Shown one piece after another: positions 35,299-45,369 of a stretch of 64,000 bases of DNA. A program made the translations under genes and the position numbers. How positions within the stretch are numbered: the stretch's first letter is position 1; every line of letters starts with the position of its first letter. The notes under the pieces were generated by a model. The model did no database searches, was not told the DNA's origin, and was given only the letters and a program-made list of their open reading frames with translations. Source of the stretch: Candidatus Binatia bacterium (lineage in GTDB: Bacteria > Desulfobacterota > Binatia > HRBIN30); the NCBI GenBank assembly GCA_026415395.1, contig JAOAHD010000016.1, positions 186,001 to 250,000 on the forward strand, in the 5' to 3' direction.

Positions 35299-37845
35299 GT
35301 GCGGGGCAAAATGGCGCAAACGGGTCTCGTGGCTGCGTTCCTCTGGCTCTTGCCAGCGGCGAGCCGAGGTGCGGAATGCACGGTGACGCTGGACGCGCAC
35401 GGGGCCATTGCCTGGCTCGGACTGCTGTTCGAGGAGGCTGCCGACTGCTCGGACGCCGACACCAATCGCGATGGGGCCGTAACTGCGGCTGACCTAGTGA
35501 GCGCGATTGCGCGCTTGCAAGTTCCCGCAGCGACAACCACGCCAGTGTCCCCGAGTAGCACTCGTACACCCGGCGCCACCGCAACATCCACGCCGGCACT
35601 CCCCAGTCCCACAGACACAAGCAGCGTGACGGCAACGCCGACGCATAGCACCACGCCACCCCCCACTGACAGCCGAACGCCCACACCGAGTGGGACGCCT
35701 TCGCTCACGCCTCGCCCTCTGGCCACGGCCTCGCCAACGGCTTCCGCGTCACCATCCCGAACGCCATCCACGACGCCTTCCAGGACATCCACACTGACGC
35801 CCACACCGCCATCCCCGACCCTGCCCACACCGTCGCATTCCGCCACCAGCACGTACACCAGCGTCCGCAGTGCGAGCGGGACCCTGACTCCGAGCAGCAC
35901 CCCCACCGCAACCTTGCAATCGACAGCGACGGGCACGGGCACGGTCAGCGCAACCCCATCGCCGAGCCCGGCAGCGTCTCTCACTCCCGAACCACCGTCG
36001 CCCAGCCCGAGCTGGTCTCGCACGCCGGAGCCGTCCCCCTCGCCCAGCCCGGTACCAGCGTCGGCCACCGAGACCCCAACAGAGACGACTTCGCCCACTC
36101 CCACCCTTCAGCCGATCTCGGCAACACCCACTGAAACACCCTCGCCTACGGAAACGGCCAGCGCGACGGGGTCGCCGACGGCAACGCGAACCCCAATCCC
36201 GGGAAGCCAGCCGACAAACACGCCGACGGCTTCATTCACGATTCCAGCGACGCGCACTCGGACCCCTACGCGCACGCGCAGTAGCGCGCCCTCGCCCACG
36301 CCAACGAACACCGCTTCACTCACCCCTTCTCCAAGTGCATCGCCCTCAGCGAGCCACTCGCCCACGGCCACCGAAAGTCCGACGGCAACGAGTTCAGCTA
36401 CTGAGACAGCCACGGTTACGCACACGTCGTCCCCGACCGTCTCACCGTCAAACACGGGGACAGCAACGGAATCCGCAACCCCTACGGCAACCCCCACGCC
36501 ATCACCCACTGCAACGGCGTCTCACAGCCCATCGCCAACACCTTCGCTCACTTTGACCGCGACACCCACGGTAACCCCAACAGCGACGTCCACGCTGAGC
36601 CCTACCGTCTCGCCGACGTCCACGCCCTCTCCCACGCCCAGCGATACCCCGACGATCACTGCCACCGCCACACACACAGCAACGCCAACCCACTCGGCAA
36701 CCCACACCTTTTCTCCCACACCGTCGCCCTCACCTACCAGCACAGCGAGCCCTACCCCGACGGCAACTCACTCGGCCACCGCCACGCTCACCCCCACGAT
36801 GACCCGCACGGCCACGCGCACAGCCACACCGACCGTAACAATGACACCCACTCCAACCCCGACCGCATCCCACACTGCGACGCCGACGCGCACGCACACC
36901 CCCACACGCACGCGGACACACACGGCCACTCCTTCAGCCACTCCGACGCTGAGCAGCACTCCAACTGCGTCCGCAACACCGACACCGACGGGTCAGGGGC
37001 CCGTCGTCACCGCGTTTGCAGCGATTGCCCGGCTCGATGGCTGCGTGTTCTGCTGTGAGCTCGAATGCCAAAGCTGGCCGACGCCGACGCCAGAGTTCGA
37101 TGCAGCCGGACGGCTCGTCTACAGGCTCACGTCCGGACAGTTTCTCATCGTCGTCGAGGGGCGTCCTGGCCTCAGTGCCCAACCGCTCGGAACCTCCCTG
37201 CAACCGGGTGCAGACGGTCGCCCTGACATCTGGATCGAAAACAACCGTAATCTCGGCAATGGCAGTTTGACCGTGTGCGATACGGGTCCGCCTTCCCTCG
37301 GTGGAGGCGGCATTCCCGGAGTGGACCCACCGCGATTCGACCCCGACGATCTCTTTGTCACGAATGCACTCGTGGACTTTGCCTGCCGTTTCGATCCGTA
37401 CATCACTGTGAACACGCCGTGCACGATCGTCGACGCCTCGCGCGATCCCAAGCTCCTGCAACCGAACTCCACCTGGCAGTTTTGCAGTGCGGTGACCGCG
37501 ACGATGGTTTTTCCGCCCGGAGAAAACTTGCTGAGCGTCGCCCTGCGCGATGTGGCCGGAAACACCGGTCCGACAGCACAAATCGTCGTGGTCGTGGCCA
37601 CGCCAACCGTTACTCCGACCCCGACCCCCACATCTCCTTCACCCACACCCACGGTGACCCTCACCCGCACCCGCTCGCCCACGCGCACCCGCACGCCTAC
37701 ACGCACACCCTCAGCCACGGCGAGCCCCACCGACACCGCCACATTCACTCCTTCTGCCACGCCGTCCGCAACACCCACACCCACGCCAAGCCCCTCCATA
37801 ACACCGTCCGCATCGCCCTCACCACCCGCGCCTCCGTCTCCATAA
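35299..37845 (+). CDS. Giant Thr/Pro-stalk secreted protein B (paralogue of A)
   Basis: An 848-residue tandem paralogue of the preceding gene. GTG start, signal peptide (about 1-25), EF-hand-like half ([19 protein letters not shown]), a stalk of nearly 490 residues made of TPTPS-type repeats, then the same C-terminal domain ([43 protein letters not shown]) at about 565-768 and, unlike A, an extra Thr/Pro/Arg tail of about 80 residues ending abruptly. Stalk DNA is near-repetitive, so copy number is likely to vary. Antisense of the repeat is open in all frames but meaningless. Confidence 0.75.
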   Translation: MRGKMAQTGLVAAFLWLLPAASRGAECTVTLDAHGAIAWLGLLFEEAADCSDADTNRDGAVTAADLVSAIARLQVPAATTTPVSPSSTRTPGATATSTPALPSPTDTSSVTATPTHSTTPPPTDSRTPTPSGTPSLTPRPLATASPTASASPSRTPSTTPSRTSTLTPTPPSPTLPTPSHSATSTYTSVRSASGTLTPSSTPTATLQSTATGTGTVSATPSPSPAASLTPEPPSPSPSWSRTPEPSPSPSPVPASATETPTETTSPTPTLQPISATPTETPSPTETASATGSPTATRTPIPGSQPTNTPTASFTIPATRTRTPTRTRSSAPSPTPTNTASLTPSPSASPSASHSPTATESPTATSSATETATVTHTSSPTVSPSNTGTATESATPTATPTPSPTATASHSPSPTPSLTLTATPTVTPTATSTLSPTVSPTSTPSPTPSDTPTITATATHTATPTHSATHTFSPTPSPSPTSTASPTPTATHSATATLTPTMTRTATRTATPTVTMTPTPTPTASHTATPTRTHTPTRTRTHTATPSATPTLSSTPTASATPTPTGQGPVVTAFAAIARLDGCVFCCELECQSWPTPTPEFDAAGRLVYRLTSGQFLIVVEGRPGLSAQPLGTSLQPGADGRPDIWIENNRNLGNGSLTVCDTGPPSLGGGGIPGVDPPRFDPDDLFVTNALVDFACRFDPYITVNTPCTIVDASRDPKLLQPNSTWQFCSAVTATMVFPPGENLLSVALRDVAGNTGPTAQIVVVVATPTVTPTPTPTSPSPTPTVTLTRTRSPTRTRTPTRTPSATASPTDTATFTPSATPSATPTPTPSPSITPSASPSPPAPPSP

Positions 37846-37993
37846 AAAGCAGCGCCGCTCGCCACTCACCTGTCCTCGTTAAAAAGCAGGCCGCGACCGT
37901 TGACTTCGCAAGGGGAATCGGGCATGCGGTTGCGGATTTTCGCTGCGGTCGCAACAGCGTTCCGCAGACAAAGGAAGGGGAGGATCGAGAAGG

Positions 37994-38995
37994 ATGAATC
38001 GTCGCTCGGTACGTGGTTTGGTGCTCGGGGTTGTGACCGTGGCCGCTGCCACTGTGGCGCAGGCACAGCCGTGCATGATCTTCGTGCACGGCAAACAAAC
38101 GGACACGAATACGTACACCAACTGGTCCTACGCGCGGAACTATTGGAAGACAAGCAGCACCGACTTTGTGCAAACTGCCACGAAGAATTTCGCGGCGAGT
38201 TACTACGTGGTCGGCTACAAAGGAAATGATCCTTACTGGGGTGCAGGCGCCGCTGACGAAGTCGCCAACGAGATCATCAATGCCACGAACGGCGGGGCAG
38301 ACGGGGGCGGAAATCGCTGCGCGCTGACTTATGCGAACGGCGGTACTTTCTGGGTCATTGCTCACAGCATGGGCGGCACGATCATGGACTACATCCTCGG
38401 GAACAGCCGCACCACCGATCCGAACTACAAGAGCATTTATGGCACCGTGGGCCAGAGGATCAGCCGAGTCATTGCCGTGAGCGGGGCACACCGCGGCTCG
38501 CAGGGAGCGGACGCCGTTTGTGGCCAGAGTAACCTTTTGTGCAACTTCATCGCGTTCTTCATTCAAAGCTGCGACACCGCCACCTACTGGCTGCGCAGCG
38601 CCGACGATGTGCAGGTGCGTACGTATTCGAATGCACCGTCGAAGAATGTGTATCTCGTTGGCGGTTACCAAGCCATTTTTGGTGCCAGTGCTTGCCTCAG
38701 CGGGGAGGACGACGGGATTGTCCAGTACGCGTCGATTTATGCCTGTAACGGCAGCGCAACCGCTGGCTACGACAACTCGAACGTATGCAATAACTCCTAC
38801 AAGCAGGAGAGCTCGGGCTTCCGCAACCTCGACGCCGGTCACGAAAACCACGACAACATCCGCAATGACTCTCGCTACGCAAACCGCAAGCAAATTCCCG
38901 ACGGCGTGTGGTACTGCAACGGTTCGCCGTGCGCTCCGAACACCACGGTGCAAAGTTCGATGTCGACGGCAAAGTTCGTCACCTTGCTTTACTAA
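37994..38995 (+). CDS. Secreted lipase-like alpha/beta-hydrolase
   Basis: A 333-residue exported hydrolase. Signal peptide (about 1-24, ending AQAQP), oxyanion segment MIFVHGKQTDTNT, nucleophile FWVIAHSMGGTIMDYIL (Ser about residue 120), Asp in LSGEDDGIVQY and His in DAGHENHDNIRND, plus several Cys likely forming disulfides. A cluster of Asn/Tyr/Ser suits an extracellular protein. A GGAAGGGGAGGATCG ribosome site precedes the ATG. Substrate may be lipid or polyester; not determinable. A strong terminator follows at 39026. Confidence 0.83.
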   Translation: MNRRSVRGLVLGVVTVAAATVAQAQPCMIFVHGKQTDTNTYTNWSYARNYWKTSSTDFVQTATKNFAASYYVVGYKGNDPYWGAGAADEVANEIINATNGGADGGGNRCALTYANGGTFWVIAHSMGGTIMDYILGNSRTTDPNYKSIYGTVGQRISRVIAVSGAHRGSQGADAVCGQSNLLCNFIAFFIQSCDTATYWLRSADDVQVRTYSNAPSKNVYLVGGYQAIFGASACLSGEDDGIVQYASIYACNGSATAGYDNSNVCNNSYKQESSGFRNLDAGHENHDNIRNDSRYANRKQIPDGVWYCNGSPCAPNTTVQSSMSTAKFVTLLY

Positions 38996-39025
38996 TCGCT
39001 CGTAACTCTCACCGCCGAGCGCTGA

Positions 39026-39071
39026 GCCCCGCAGTCAGCTTCAGGCATGGCTGCGGGGCGCGCTGTTTTTT
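39026..39071 (+). terminator. Rho-independent terminator after the lipase gene
   Basis: Stem GCCCCGCAG (39026-39034) pairs with CTGCGGGGC (39051-39059), loop 16 bases, then GCGCTG and a T6 run. It separates the lipase gene from the following envelope cluster. Confidence 0.75.
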
Positions 39072-39086
39072 ATACACGGTTTCGCA

Positions 39087-40337
39087 ATGCCCAAGGCCAG
39101 CGAGCCTCAGACCGACGCTTCCCCGCAACGGCGCCCCGCATTGTTCGTGCTCGCCGCTGCGGCCGCCGCTCTGCTGCTCCTCACGATTGTCTGGCTATTG
39201 CTCGCTCGCGGCGGCCAACGCCCTCCTCAAGAGAGCGAGCTAACGCTCCGCCCAGCACCAGTGGTCGAGCCTCAACGGGACCGAGTGCAGAGTCACACTG
39301 CGGCACACTCGCAGGCTGCAGCTCCCTCTCCCACCGCGGCGCCACCTCCGTCGCCCGCGACTCCCGAGGAGCAAGCGGCCCTCGATGCGCGCTCCACCGC
39401 CATCGCCATGACCAAGCAGCTCATCGACGATTACAAGAAGCGCGCGGCATATCCGCCGGAAACGAAACCCATCACGCAAGAGCAGGATCCTTTGCTGAGC
39501 GACCGCGAGGTGTCGCCGATCTCTGCTGGGGGGCCGGACGGCGAAGATCCGGTCCTCACCGTTTTCCCCGAGCAGATTTCATTCGAGGAGGGCGAAACCC
39601 CAAGGATCTTTGCGCACCTCACCGTTGGTGGTGAAAAAGTAGCCGCTCGAGAAATCACCGGGACCGTGTTCACTCATGAAATGGTTCCTGTTGGCGAGTT
39701 GGTCTTTCACGATGACGGCCAAGCCGGTGACGCAGAAGCTTTCGACAACGTCTACACGGTGACCTGGACCCCGCCGACGGACGACACCGCGCTCGCGGCG
39801 TCGTACTTCGTCCGCGTGATTGCCTTTTCCCTGGAAGGCATCGAGCGCCGTGCCGGAACGAGTTTTCAGGTAAGCCGCCCGCACGCCCGCCTCACGGGGC
39901 GTTTTCGCGACCGCCTGGACCAAGGCAGCTTGGTCATCGAGGCGGAAGTCGAGGTAGTCAAAGCAGGCCGGTTCCATTTGGCCGCAACGTTGTACTCCAA
40001 CGCCAATCGGCCGCTCGGCCTTGCCCAAAGCAGTCACGAACTTGAGCCCGGCATGTACTGGTTACCACTGCGATTTTACGGCCGGCTGTTCCATGGCTTC
40101 GAGACCGGCACCGGCCCCGTGGACGGCCCCTACGTCCTCCGGTTCGTTTCCTTGATGACGACCACTTCCATGCCCAACGCTCTCAGCCGTCTCGTTGAGC
40201 CGAAGTTCGTCACGCAACCCTACCGGGCCAGTCAGTTCACCGCCGAGTCCTTCAACGACCCGTTTTACTTGGAAGCCATCGAGCGCGAGACCGAGGAGTT
40301 GCGCCGGCTCGAGGCAATGGCGGAGAACCCCGAGTGA
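39087..40337 (+). CDS. Membrane-anchored Ig-like protein of the choice-of-anchor X type
   Basis: A 416-residue protein: one N-terminal transmembrane helix (about 19-41), a Pro/Ala-rich linker, and a beta-sandwich region with FHDDGQAGDAEAFDNVYTV, the aspartate-rich D-D-G-x-x-x-D motif of choice-of-anchor X domains. The C-terminal half contains MYWLPLRFYGRLFHGF and PYVLRFVSLMTTT. Exposed on the periplasmic side of the inner membrane. It starts 16 bases after the terminator T-run with no clear SD. Stop overlaps the next start (GTGA). Confidence 0.7.
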   Translation: MPKASEPQTDASPQRRPALFVLAAAAAALLLLTIVWLLLARGGQRPPQESELTLRPAPVVEPQRDRVQSHTAAHSQAAAPSPTAAPPPSPATPEEQAALDARSTAIAMTKQLIDDYKKRAAYPPETKPITQEQDPLLSDREVSPISAGGPDGEDPVLTVFPEQISFEEGETPRIFAHLTVGGEKVAAREITGTVFTHEMVPVGELVFHDDGQAGDAEAFDNVYTVTWTPPTDDTALAASYFVRVIAFSLEGIERRAGTSFQVSRPHARLTGRFRDRLDQGSLVIEAEVEVVKAGRFHLAATLYSNANRPLGLAQSSHELEPGMYWLPLRFYGRLFHGFETGTGPVDGPYVLRFVSLMTTTSMPNALSRLVEPKFVTQPYRASQFTAESFNDPFYLEAIERETEELRRLEAMAENPE

Positions 40338-40663
40338 CGCATCTTCCGACGGCGCAACTGGCAACCCTACGGGTGCCGCGAATCGCGTGGGCGCTGCTCG
40401 TGGTCCAACCGCCGTTGTCGCTCGCGTATTTGTGGAGCGTGCGCGAACATTGGCTACCGCCGACTTTCTGGGCGCCGCTCGCCTTCGCAGCACTACCGGT
40501 TATTGCAGCCGGGTTTGCCATAGTGGCTCTTCGCGGAGGAGCCCGATCTGGCAAGCCGCGCGTGCAACCTGCGCTGGCCCTCTTGCTCGCCACGGTGGAA
40601 CTCGGCTGGTGCGTGCTCGTGGCGGGGATGGTGGGATTTGCCATCGCATTGCAGAGTGGGTGA
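40334..40663 (+). CDS. Small multispanning membrane protein
   Basis: A 109-residue hydrophobic protein with three predicted membrane segments (about 18-35, 44-65 and 80-105). GTG start overlaps the previous stop. No family recognised. Its position between the anchor-X protein and a small exported protein suggests a shared membrane complex. Confidence 0.65.
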   Translation: MTHLPTAQLATLRVPRIAWALLVVQPPLSLAYLWSVREHWLPPTFWAPLAFAALPVIAAGFAIVALRGGARSGKPRVQPALALLLATVELGWCVLVAGMVGFAIALQSG

Positions 40664-40664
40664 G

Positions 40665-41000
40665 ATGTCCGGGAATAAGGCACTGTGCACCGTTCTCGTC
40701 CTGCTCGCGAGCTGGACTGAGGCCTGGCCCGTGCGGGCTGCCGAACCGGTGCAAATCGAGGTTCGCCAACCGGAAGACGAACCGCGGGCTGATGCGACCG
40801 CGGACGTACCCACGGCCGCTGCGTTACCACGCGAAATGACGATTTGCCGGGGCACCCGTCGCTGTTGGTCGGAAGCGGGGCGGAGCAATTGTGCCGGACA
40901 AGACGAACCTGCCACCCCTTTTCGTATCTTGCCAGTCGACTCCAGCGGGAGCCTGCCGCAGGCTTTGCAAGACTGTTGGCAAAGCCTCGTCCCCCGATAG
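40665..41000 (+). CDS. Small exported Cys-containing protein
   Basis: A 111-residue protein with a signal peptide (MSGNKALCTVLVLLASW to VRAAEP) and a mature region bearing MTICRGTRRCW and a C-terminal LPQALQDCWQSLVPR. Four Cys may form disulfides. Family unknown. It begins one base after the upstream stop region and lies in the same operon. Confidence 0.6.
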   Translation: MSGNKALCTVLVLLASWTEAWPVRAAEPVQIEVRQPEDEPRADATADVPTAAALPREMTICRGTRRCWSEAGRSNCAGQDEPATPFRILPVDSSGSLPQALQDCWQSLVPR

Positions 41001-41233
41001 CCGTGTCGCTCGCGCGTGCGGCGATTCGCGACGGCCCGGAGCAGCTCCTAGGCGCACCGGATCATTTCGCAACCAGCACGGCGGAAAGGTTACGCCTCGC
41101 CGCTGCACCTGCGCAGTTCAACTCAGCGTGCCGGGATAGCGCGCGGAATTCCTGCCCCGAACGGCAACCGCTGGCACTCGCCCGCAACACCGCAGTTTTC
41201 CTCTTCGCTAAACGACGCTACCATGCCATCGCC

Positions 41234-42358
41234 ATGGAGGAAGCAGTGCTCGATCGGCGCCTCATATGGGGGCTCGTGGCGTCGCTACTGGTGCACATGA
41301 TGCTGCTCACCTCCCTCAGGAGTTCGTGGTTTTCAATCGTGCCTCCACAAGCGCTGTTGCCGATCGAAGTCGACCTTGCTCCTCCGCCCCCGCCACCGCC
41401 TGCACCCAAGGCAAATGAGTTACCCCTCGAGCCCGCGCCGAATGCCGAGCCCGCTCAACCACAATTGGTCCTCCCCGAGCGCCAAATCGTGAATCCACCC
41501 GATGCCGGCGAGGAGGCTACCCCGCGGAACACGCGGCTCCTCAGCGATCGCGACAACCGGGTTGCCGAGGAAACCGTGCGGCGCGCCGATCGCTACCAAG
41601 AAAAGCCCGCCAAGCAGGCAGCCGCTACAGAGCGCCGGCAAAAGGAGAGCGCGGGCGCGGCGGCGGGGTCAAACCGCGCAAGTGAACACAAGGCGATGAA
41701 AAACCCTGCCCCGGCAGGCGAGCAAATCGCCGCGCTCCCGAAACTCGATCAGTTGCTGCCGAACATTGGCGACGTTTCCTTACCAGCCGCAGCGCAACCC
41801 ACCCCCGCGGAAGGCGGAACGAGCGAGGCAGGACCGAAACGGCGCCTGCTGTTGGACAGCGGCGGTCCCACGTTTTCGGTGCAACCGGGAACGGCCGACT
41901 TCTTGCCGGGAATTCGCGAGGGCAACATTACCCTGCTCAATACCAAGGCCGAGCGCTTTGCGCCGTTCGTGCGGCGTGTGGCGGCACGCGTGTTCCAGCA
42001 CCTGGACATCCGCCTGCGGCAGACCGCACGTGCGGGCAATGCCAGCGCGGGGCGGGAATATGCCATTGTGGAAGCAATCATGGACCGGCAAGGACAGCTT
42101 GTGCGTGCGCGTGTGGTCGAGCGGCAAAGCACGAGCACGTTCGGTGCCGATCGCGTGTTGTTGAGTGTCACTACCCCGGACACCTTTTTCGATGCGAACC
42201 CGCCCCCGGGCGCAGAAGCCAGCGATGGCTACATCCACTTCCTGCTGTTGATCGACTTGGATATCGTCACCGTGCCCGATCCGCGCTCTGGCCGGATAGC
42301 TGTAGGTTACCGTGGAATTGCCGGCGTCGGACTCGATGCACTTGCCGACCGCCGCTGA
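41234..42358 (+). CDS. TonB-like energy-transducer-type protein
   Basis: About 374 aa. One N-terminal membrane helix (LIWGLVASLLVHMMLLT), a Pro-rich segment (APPPPPPPAPKA), an Ala/Glu/Lys-rich spacer and a C-terminal domain with VRRVAARVFQHLDIRLRQ and EAIMDRQGQLVRARVVERQ, similar in plan to TonB/TolA C-terminal domains. It could couple the proton gradient to an outer-membrane partner. No ExbB/ExbD neighbours are present, so this is a family-level guess. The ATG giving MEEAVLDRRL is used because an upstream in-frame reading has no signal. Confidence 0.6.
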   Translation: MEEAVLDRRLIWGLVASLLVHMMLLTSLRSSWFSIVPPQALLPIEVDLAPPPPPPPAPKANELPLEPAPNAEPAQPQLVLPERQIVNPPDAGEEATPRNTRLLSDRDNRVAEETVRRADRYQEKPAKQAAATERRQKESAGAAAGSNRASEHKAMKNPAPAGEQIAALPKLDQLLPNIGDVSLPAAAQPTPAEGGTSEAGPKRRLLLDSGGPTFSVQPGTADFLPGIREGNITLLNTKAERFAPFVRRVAARVFQHLDIRLRQTARAGNASAGREYAIVEAIMDRQGQLVRARVVERQSTSTFGADRVLLSVTTPDTFFDANPPPGAEASDGYIHFLLLIDLDIVTVPDPRSGRIAVGYRGIAGVGLDALADRR

Positions 42359-42423
42359 ACGAACAGTGGCAGGTTCGTGCGCGCGGCTGTTTTTCGGAGA
42401 ACACCGGCGCGAAGCGCGAACCG

Positions 42424-44031
42424 TTACATCCGGTACACCCCCGGACGCATGGGCTCGATTGGCGCATTGCGCGCAGCGGCAAGAGCGAAACCCAGCACGT
42501 CGCGAGTTTGCACCGGATCGAGAATGCCGTCGTCCCACAGCCGTGCGGTGGAGTAGTATGCGCTGCTTTCCTGCTCGTACTTGGCCCGAATCGGTGCGAG
42601 GAAAGCTTCTTGTTCCTCCGCCGTCATCGTCTCGCCGCGGGCCGCGAGTTGTTGGAGTTTGACGGTCAACAGCGTTTGCGCCGCCTGTTCCCCGCCCATT
42701 ACGGAAATTCGCGCGTTCGGCCACATGAACAACAGCCGCGGCTGGTATGCTCGCCCGCACATGCCGTAGTTCCCCGCACCGTGCGAGGCGCCGATAATCA
42801 CCGTAAACTTGGGCACACCCACGGTGCTGACCGCGTGCACCATCTTGGCGCCGTCCTTGGCTATGCCCCCGTGTTCGTACTGCTTACCCACGATGAAGCC
42901 GGTGATGTTTTGCAAGAACAGCAGCGGGATTCCACGTTGCCCACAAAGCTCGATAAAGTGGGTGGCTTTGAGCGAGGACTCGGAGAACAAAATCCCGTTG
43001 TTCGCCACGATGCCGATCAAGTAGCCGTGGATGCGGGCGAAGCCGGTCACGATAGTGGTCCCGTAACGAGCCTTGAATTCATGAAATCGGCTGCCATCGA
43101 CGAGCCGGGCAATGATCTCGCGCACGTCGAACGGCTTCCGTGGGTCGCGCGGCAAAATGCCGTAAATTTCTTCCGGGGGGTAGGCTGGGTCCTCCGGCGG
43201 CGCCACGTCGAATAAGGCGCGCTTCGGCGGCCCCAAACTCGCAAAGATGCTGCGCGTGACCTCCAAGGCGTGATGGTCGTTGAGCGCGAGGTGGTCCGCC
43301 ACTCCGGAGATCCGGGTGTGCACGTCGCCGCCGCCGAGCTCCTCAGCTGTGACCTCTTCTCCCGTGGCTGCTTTGACCAGCGGAGGCCCGCCGAGAAAAA
43401 TCGTTCCCGTGCCTTGAACGATTACCGTTTCGTCGCTCATTGCTGGCACGTACGCGCCACCAGCCGTACACGAGCCCATGACCACGGCGACTTGGGGAAT
43501 CCCCAGCGCGGACATGCGGGCTTGGTTGTAAAAAATGCGCCCAAAGTGGTCGCGGTCGGGGAAGATCTCCGCTTGCAGCGGCAAAAACGCTCCACCCGAG
43601 TCGACGAGGTACACGCAGGGCAAGTGATTTTCCAAAGCGATTTCTTGTGCGCGCAGGTGCTTTTTCACCGTCATCGGATAGTAAGTGCCGCCTTTGACGG
43701 TGGCGTCGTTCGCCACGATCATGGCCTCGCGCCCGTGAATCATGCCAATGCCCGTTACGATACCGGCGCTGGGGGCCTCGTTGTCGTACAACCCGTACGC
43801 TGCGAGGGGCGATAACTCGAGGAACGGCGTGTCGGGGTCGACGAGCGCATCGATGCGCTCGCGCACGAGCAGCTTGCCGCGCTCGCGGTGGCGTTGGCGC
43901 TGGTCTTCCGGTCCACCTTGCTGCACCGCGCGAATCCGCTCGCGCAGCTCCTCGGCTAGCGCTTCATGGTAGCGGCGATTTTCCTGAAATTCCGAGCTTT
44001 GGGGGCGAACGCGGGATTCGATTCGGCGCAT
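42424..44031 (-). CDS. Acyl-CoA carboxylase beta subunit (methylcrotonyl-CoA type)
   Basis: A 535-residue carboxyltransferase. It starts [18 protein letters not shown], contains [19 protein letters not shown] (typical of methylcrotonyl-CoA carboxylase beta), [35 protein letters not shown] and [15 protein letters not shown]. It transfers carboxyl from biotin to an acyl-CoA in leucine or isoprenoid breakdown. The biotin-carrying alpha subunit is not in the window. An earlier in-frame ATG at 44085 is less typical of the family. Confidence 0.9.
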   Translation of the reverse strand: MRRIESRVRPQSSEFQENRRYHEALAEELRERIRAVQQGGPEDQRQRHRERGKLLVRERIDALVDPDTPFLELSPLAAYGLYDNEAPSAGIVTGIGMIHGREAMIVANDATVKGGTYYPMTVKKHLRAQEIALENHLPCVYLVDSGGAFLPLQAEIFPDRDHFGRIFYNQARMSALGIPQVAVVMGSCTAGGAYVPAMSDETVIVQGTGTIFLGGPPLVKAATGEEVTAEELGGGDVHTRISGVADHLALNDHHALEVTRSIFASLGPPKRALFDVAPPEDPAYPPEEIYGILPRDPRKPFDVREIIARLVDGSRFHEFKARYGTTIVTGFARIHGYLIGIVANNGILFSESSLKATHFIELCGQRGIPLLFLQNITGFIVGKQYEHGGIAKDGAKMVHAVSTVGVPKFTVIIGASHGAGNYGMCGRAYQPRLLFMWPNARISVMGGEQAAQTLLTVKLQQLAARGETMTAEEQEAFLAPIRAKYEQESSAYYSTARLWDDGILDPVQTRDVLGFALAAARNAPIEPMRPGVYRM

Positions 44032-44255
44032 GGCTGGGCCCATAGCAAAGGCAACGTCTCCGGAGCTACCGGCAACCGATTGCAAAAGTGTCTAAGCGCC
44101 CCCGTAGCTCGAGCGCGCTGCGCGATGCGGCGTGCCTACTCTTCTGTGGTCCTCACACTCGTGTCCCCAGCCCACGCGCAGACAACGGTGCCGGCACTCG
44201 CGGCCAGTCGCGGACGGGCCCCGCGTGTGAACTCGGCTTCGCGTCGTGGGAGCAA

Positions 44256-44852
44256 TTAAAAGCGATAGGTCAGGCCGAAGGTGACGGGGATGTGATCCTT
44301 GTCCTCCACGTCAAAGGCCGTGAACACGTACGAAGCTTCCAACGTCGCCGCGATGTTTTCGGTGGCGTACACGTCGAAGCCAAGACCACCCCGTGGACTG
44401 AAGCCGTTGTCGTCGCGAGAAATGCCCATCAAACCGGAGCGGCCGGCATCCAGGTGCATCACCCCAGGGCCAATCAAGGCGTACGGCTGCACCCTTCCGG
44501 TGAGCGCGTAAAGCTTCACGTTCATCCAAAAGCCCCAACTTAAGAGATCCACCGATGGTCCATCCGGGGGTTCCAGCTCGCGGTCGCGATAATGCTGGAA
44601 GCTTCCTTCCACCGCCACGTTCGTATGTGCACGGTAGCCAACGCGCAAGTCGAACCCGAGCGCGTTCTTTACATTTACGCCGGTGGCATCGGTGTCGAAA
44701 TTCTCGACCGAGTAGGCACCCAGCCCCGCCACATAGAAACCGGTGCGGCCAAACTTCTCCTCCTGGGCAAGACACCGAGCGGCAGGCAACAACGCCAAGC
44801 CCAGAAGAGCCCCGAAGAACCACCCGCTGCCAATATTCACGCGCCGTCTCAT
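44256..44852 (-). CDS. Outer-membrane beta-barrel protein
   Basis: A 198-residue protein with a signal peptide (about 1-29, ending RCLAQE) and alternating strands: FYVAGLGAYSVENF, GFDLRVGYRAHTNVAVEG, YALIGPGVMHLD, and a C-terminal aromatic PVTFGLTYRF typical of barrel proteins recognised by BAM. It fits an OmpA-like 8-stranded porin. Role unknown. The ATG giving MRRRVNIGSG is chosen. Confidence 0.75.
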   Translation of the reverse strand: MRRRVNIGSGWFFGALLGLALLPAARCLAQEEKFGRTGFYVAGLGAYSVENFDTDATGVNVKNALGFDLRVGYRAHTNVAVEGSFQHYRDRELEPPDGPSVDLLSWGFWMNVKLYALTGRVQPYALIGPGVMHLDAGRSGLMGISRDDNGFSPRGGLGFDVYATENIAATLEASYVFTAFDVEDKDHIPVTFGLTYRF

Positions 44853-45200
44853 AACGTCCACCTCCCGAGTCGCTCGCGGTCGCGCAGGCCACAGCCTTGG
44901 GCTCGCGAATCGCTTTGCGGCTATCACGAAAAGGCTCCTTCGGCAACAAGAACTACAAGTGTTCGCTCCTCGTACCGCCCCGCAAGGCCCATCTTGCGTA
45001 CGACCAGCGAAACTGCCGAGCAGTGACGGCTATGGATCGGCGACTCCCGAATAGCAAATGGGGAACGCGTGGATCGGTGATGCTGTCGCCACCGCTGCTA
45101 CGCGTTGCCATCCTAGCACGCGGCACCAGCGCGGTCGTAGGGGCAGCCCTTGTCGCTACCCTCGTTTGCCTGCGCCACCGCTAATACCTCAACCTCCCAC

Positions 45201-45221
45201 GGGCAGGCGCGAGGCCTGCCC
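45201..45221. repeat. Inverted repeat hairpin
   Basis: GGGCAGGC followed by GCGAG and GCCTGCCC: an 8-base-pair stem with a 5-base loop, flanked by CCTAC as in the palindrome family at 9074. Possibly a member of the same dispersed repeat. Confidence 0.5.
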
Positions 45222-45258
45222 CTACAACTTTTCCATGCACTGTCGCGGCACCTGCACA

Positions 45259-45284
45259 ATCGTAGGCGCGACGCATGCGTCGCC
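45259..45284. repeat. Second copy of the 9074 palindrome core
   Basis: AATCGTAGGCGCGACGCATG then CGTCGC: shares AATCGTAGG and the perfect 16-base core GCGACGCATGCGTCGC with the element at 9074-9103. The outer arms have diverged. Confidence 0.7.
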
Positions 45285-45369
45285 GCGTTGCCATAGTGCC
45301 AAAATGCCGCCCCTGCTCCAACGGTACCTTGCGATCGCGCCGCAACGCGTACGGGCGGCGCAGTGGCCA

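Larger units (their letters stand above)
44853..45369. other. Intergenic region with two inverted repeats
   Basis: No coding frame with features. Contains the hairpins at 45201-45221 and 45259-45284 described separately, close to the start of the beta-barrel gene. It also contains the end of the DUF4236 gene's 3' flank. Confidence 0.45.

Noticed and set aside
33207-36985. Long antisense ORFs (33207-34148, 34149-34634, 34641-36104 and smaller ones) rich in Val-Gly-Val
   Set aside because: They are the complement of the Thr/Pro stalk repeat, which is open in all frames. No ribosome sites, signal peptides or family motifs.
40844-41233. N-terminal extension of the TonB-like protein to 40844
   Set aside because: It overlaps the small exported protein gene and has Arg/Pro composition; the ATG at 41234 starts directly before the membrane helix.
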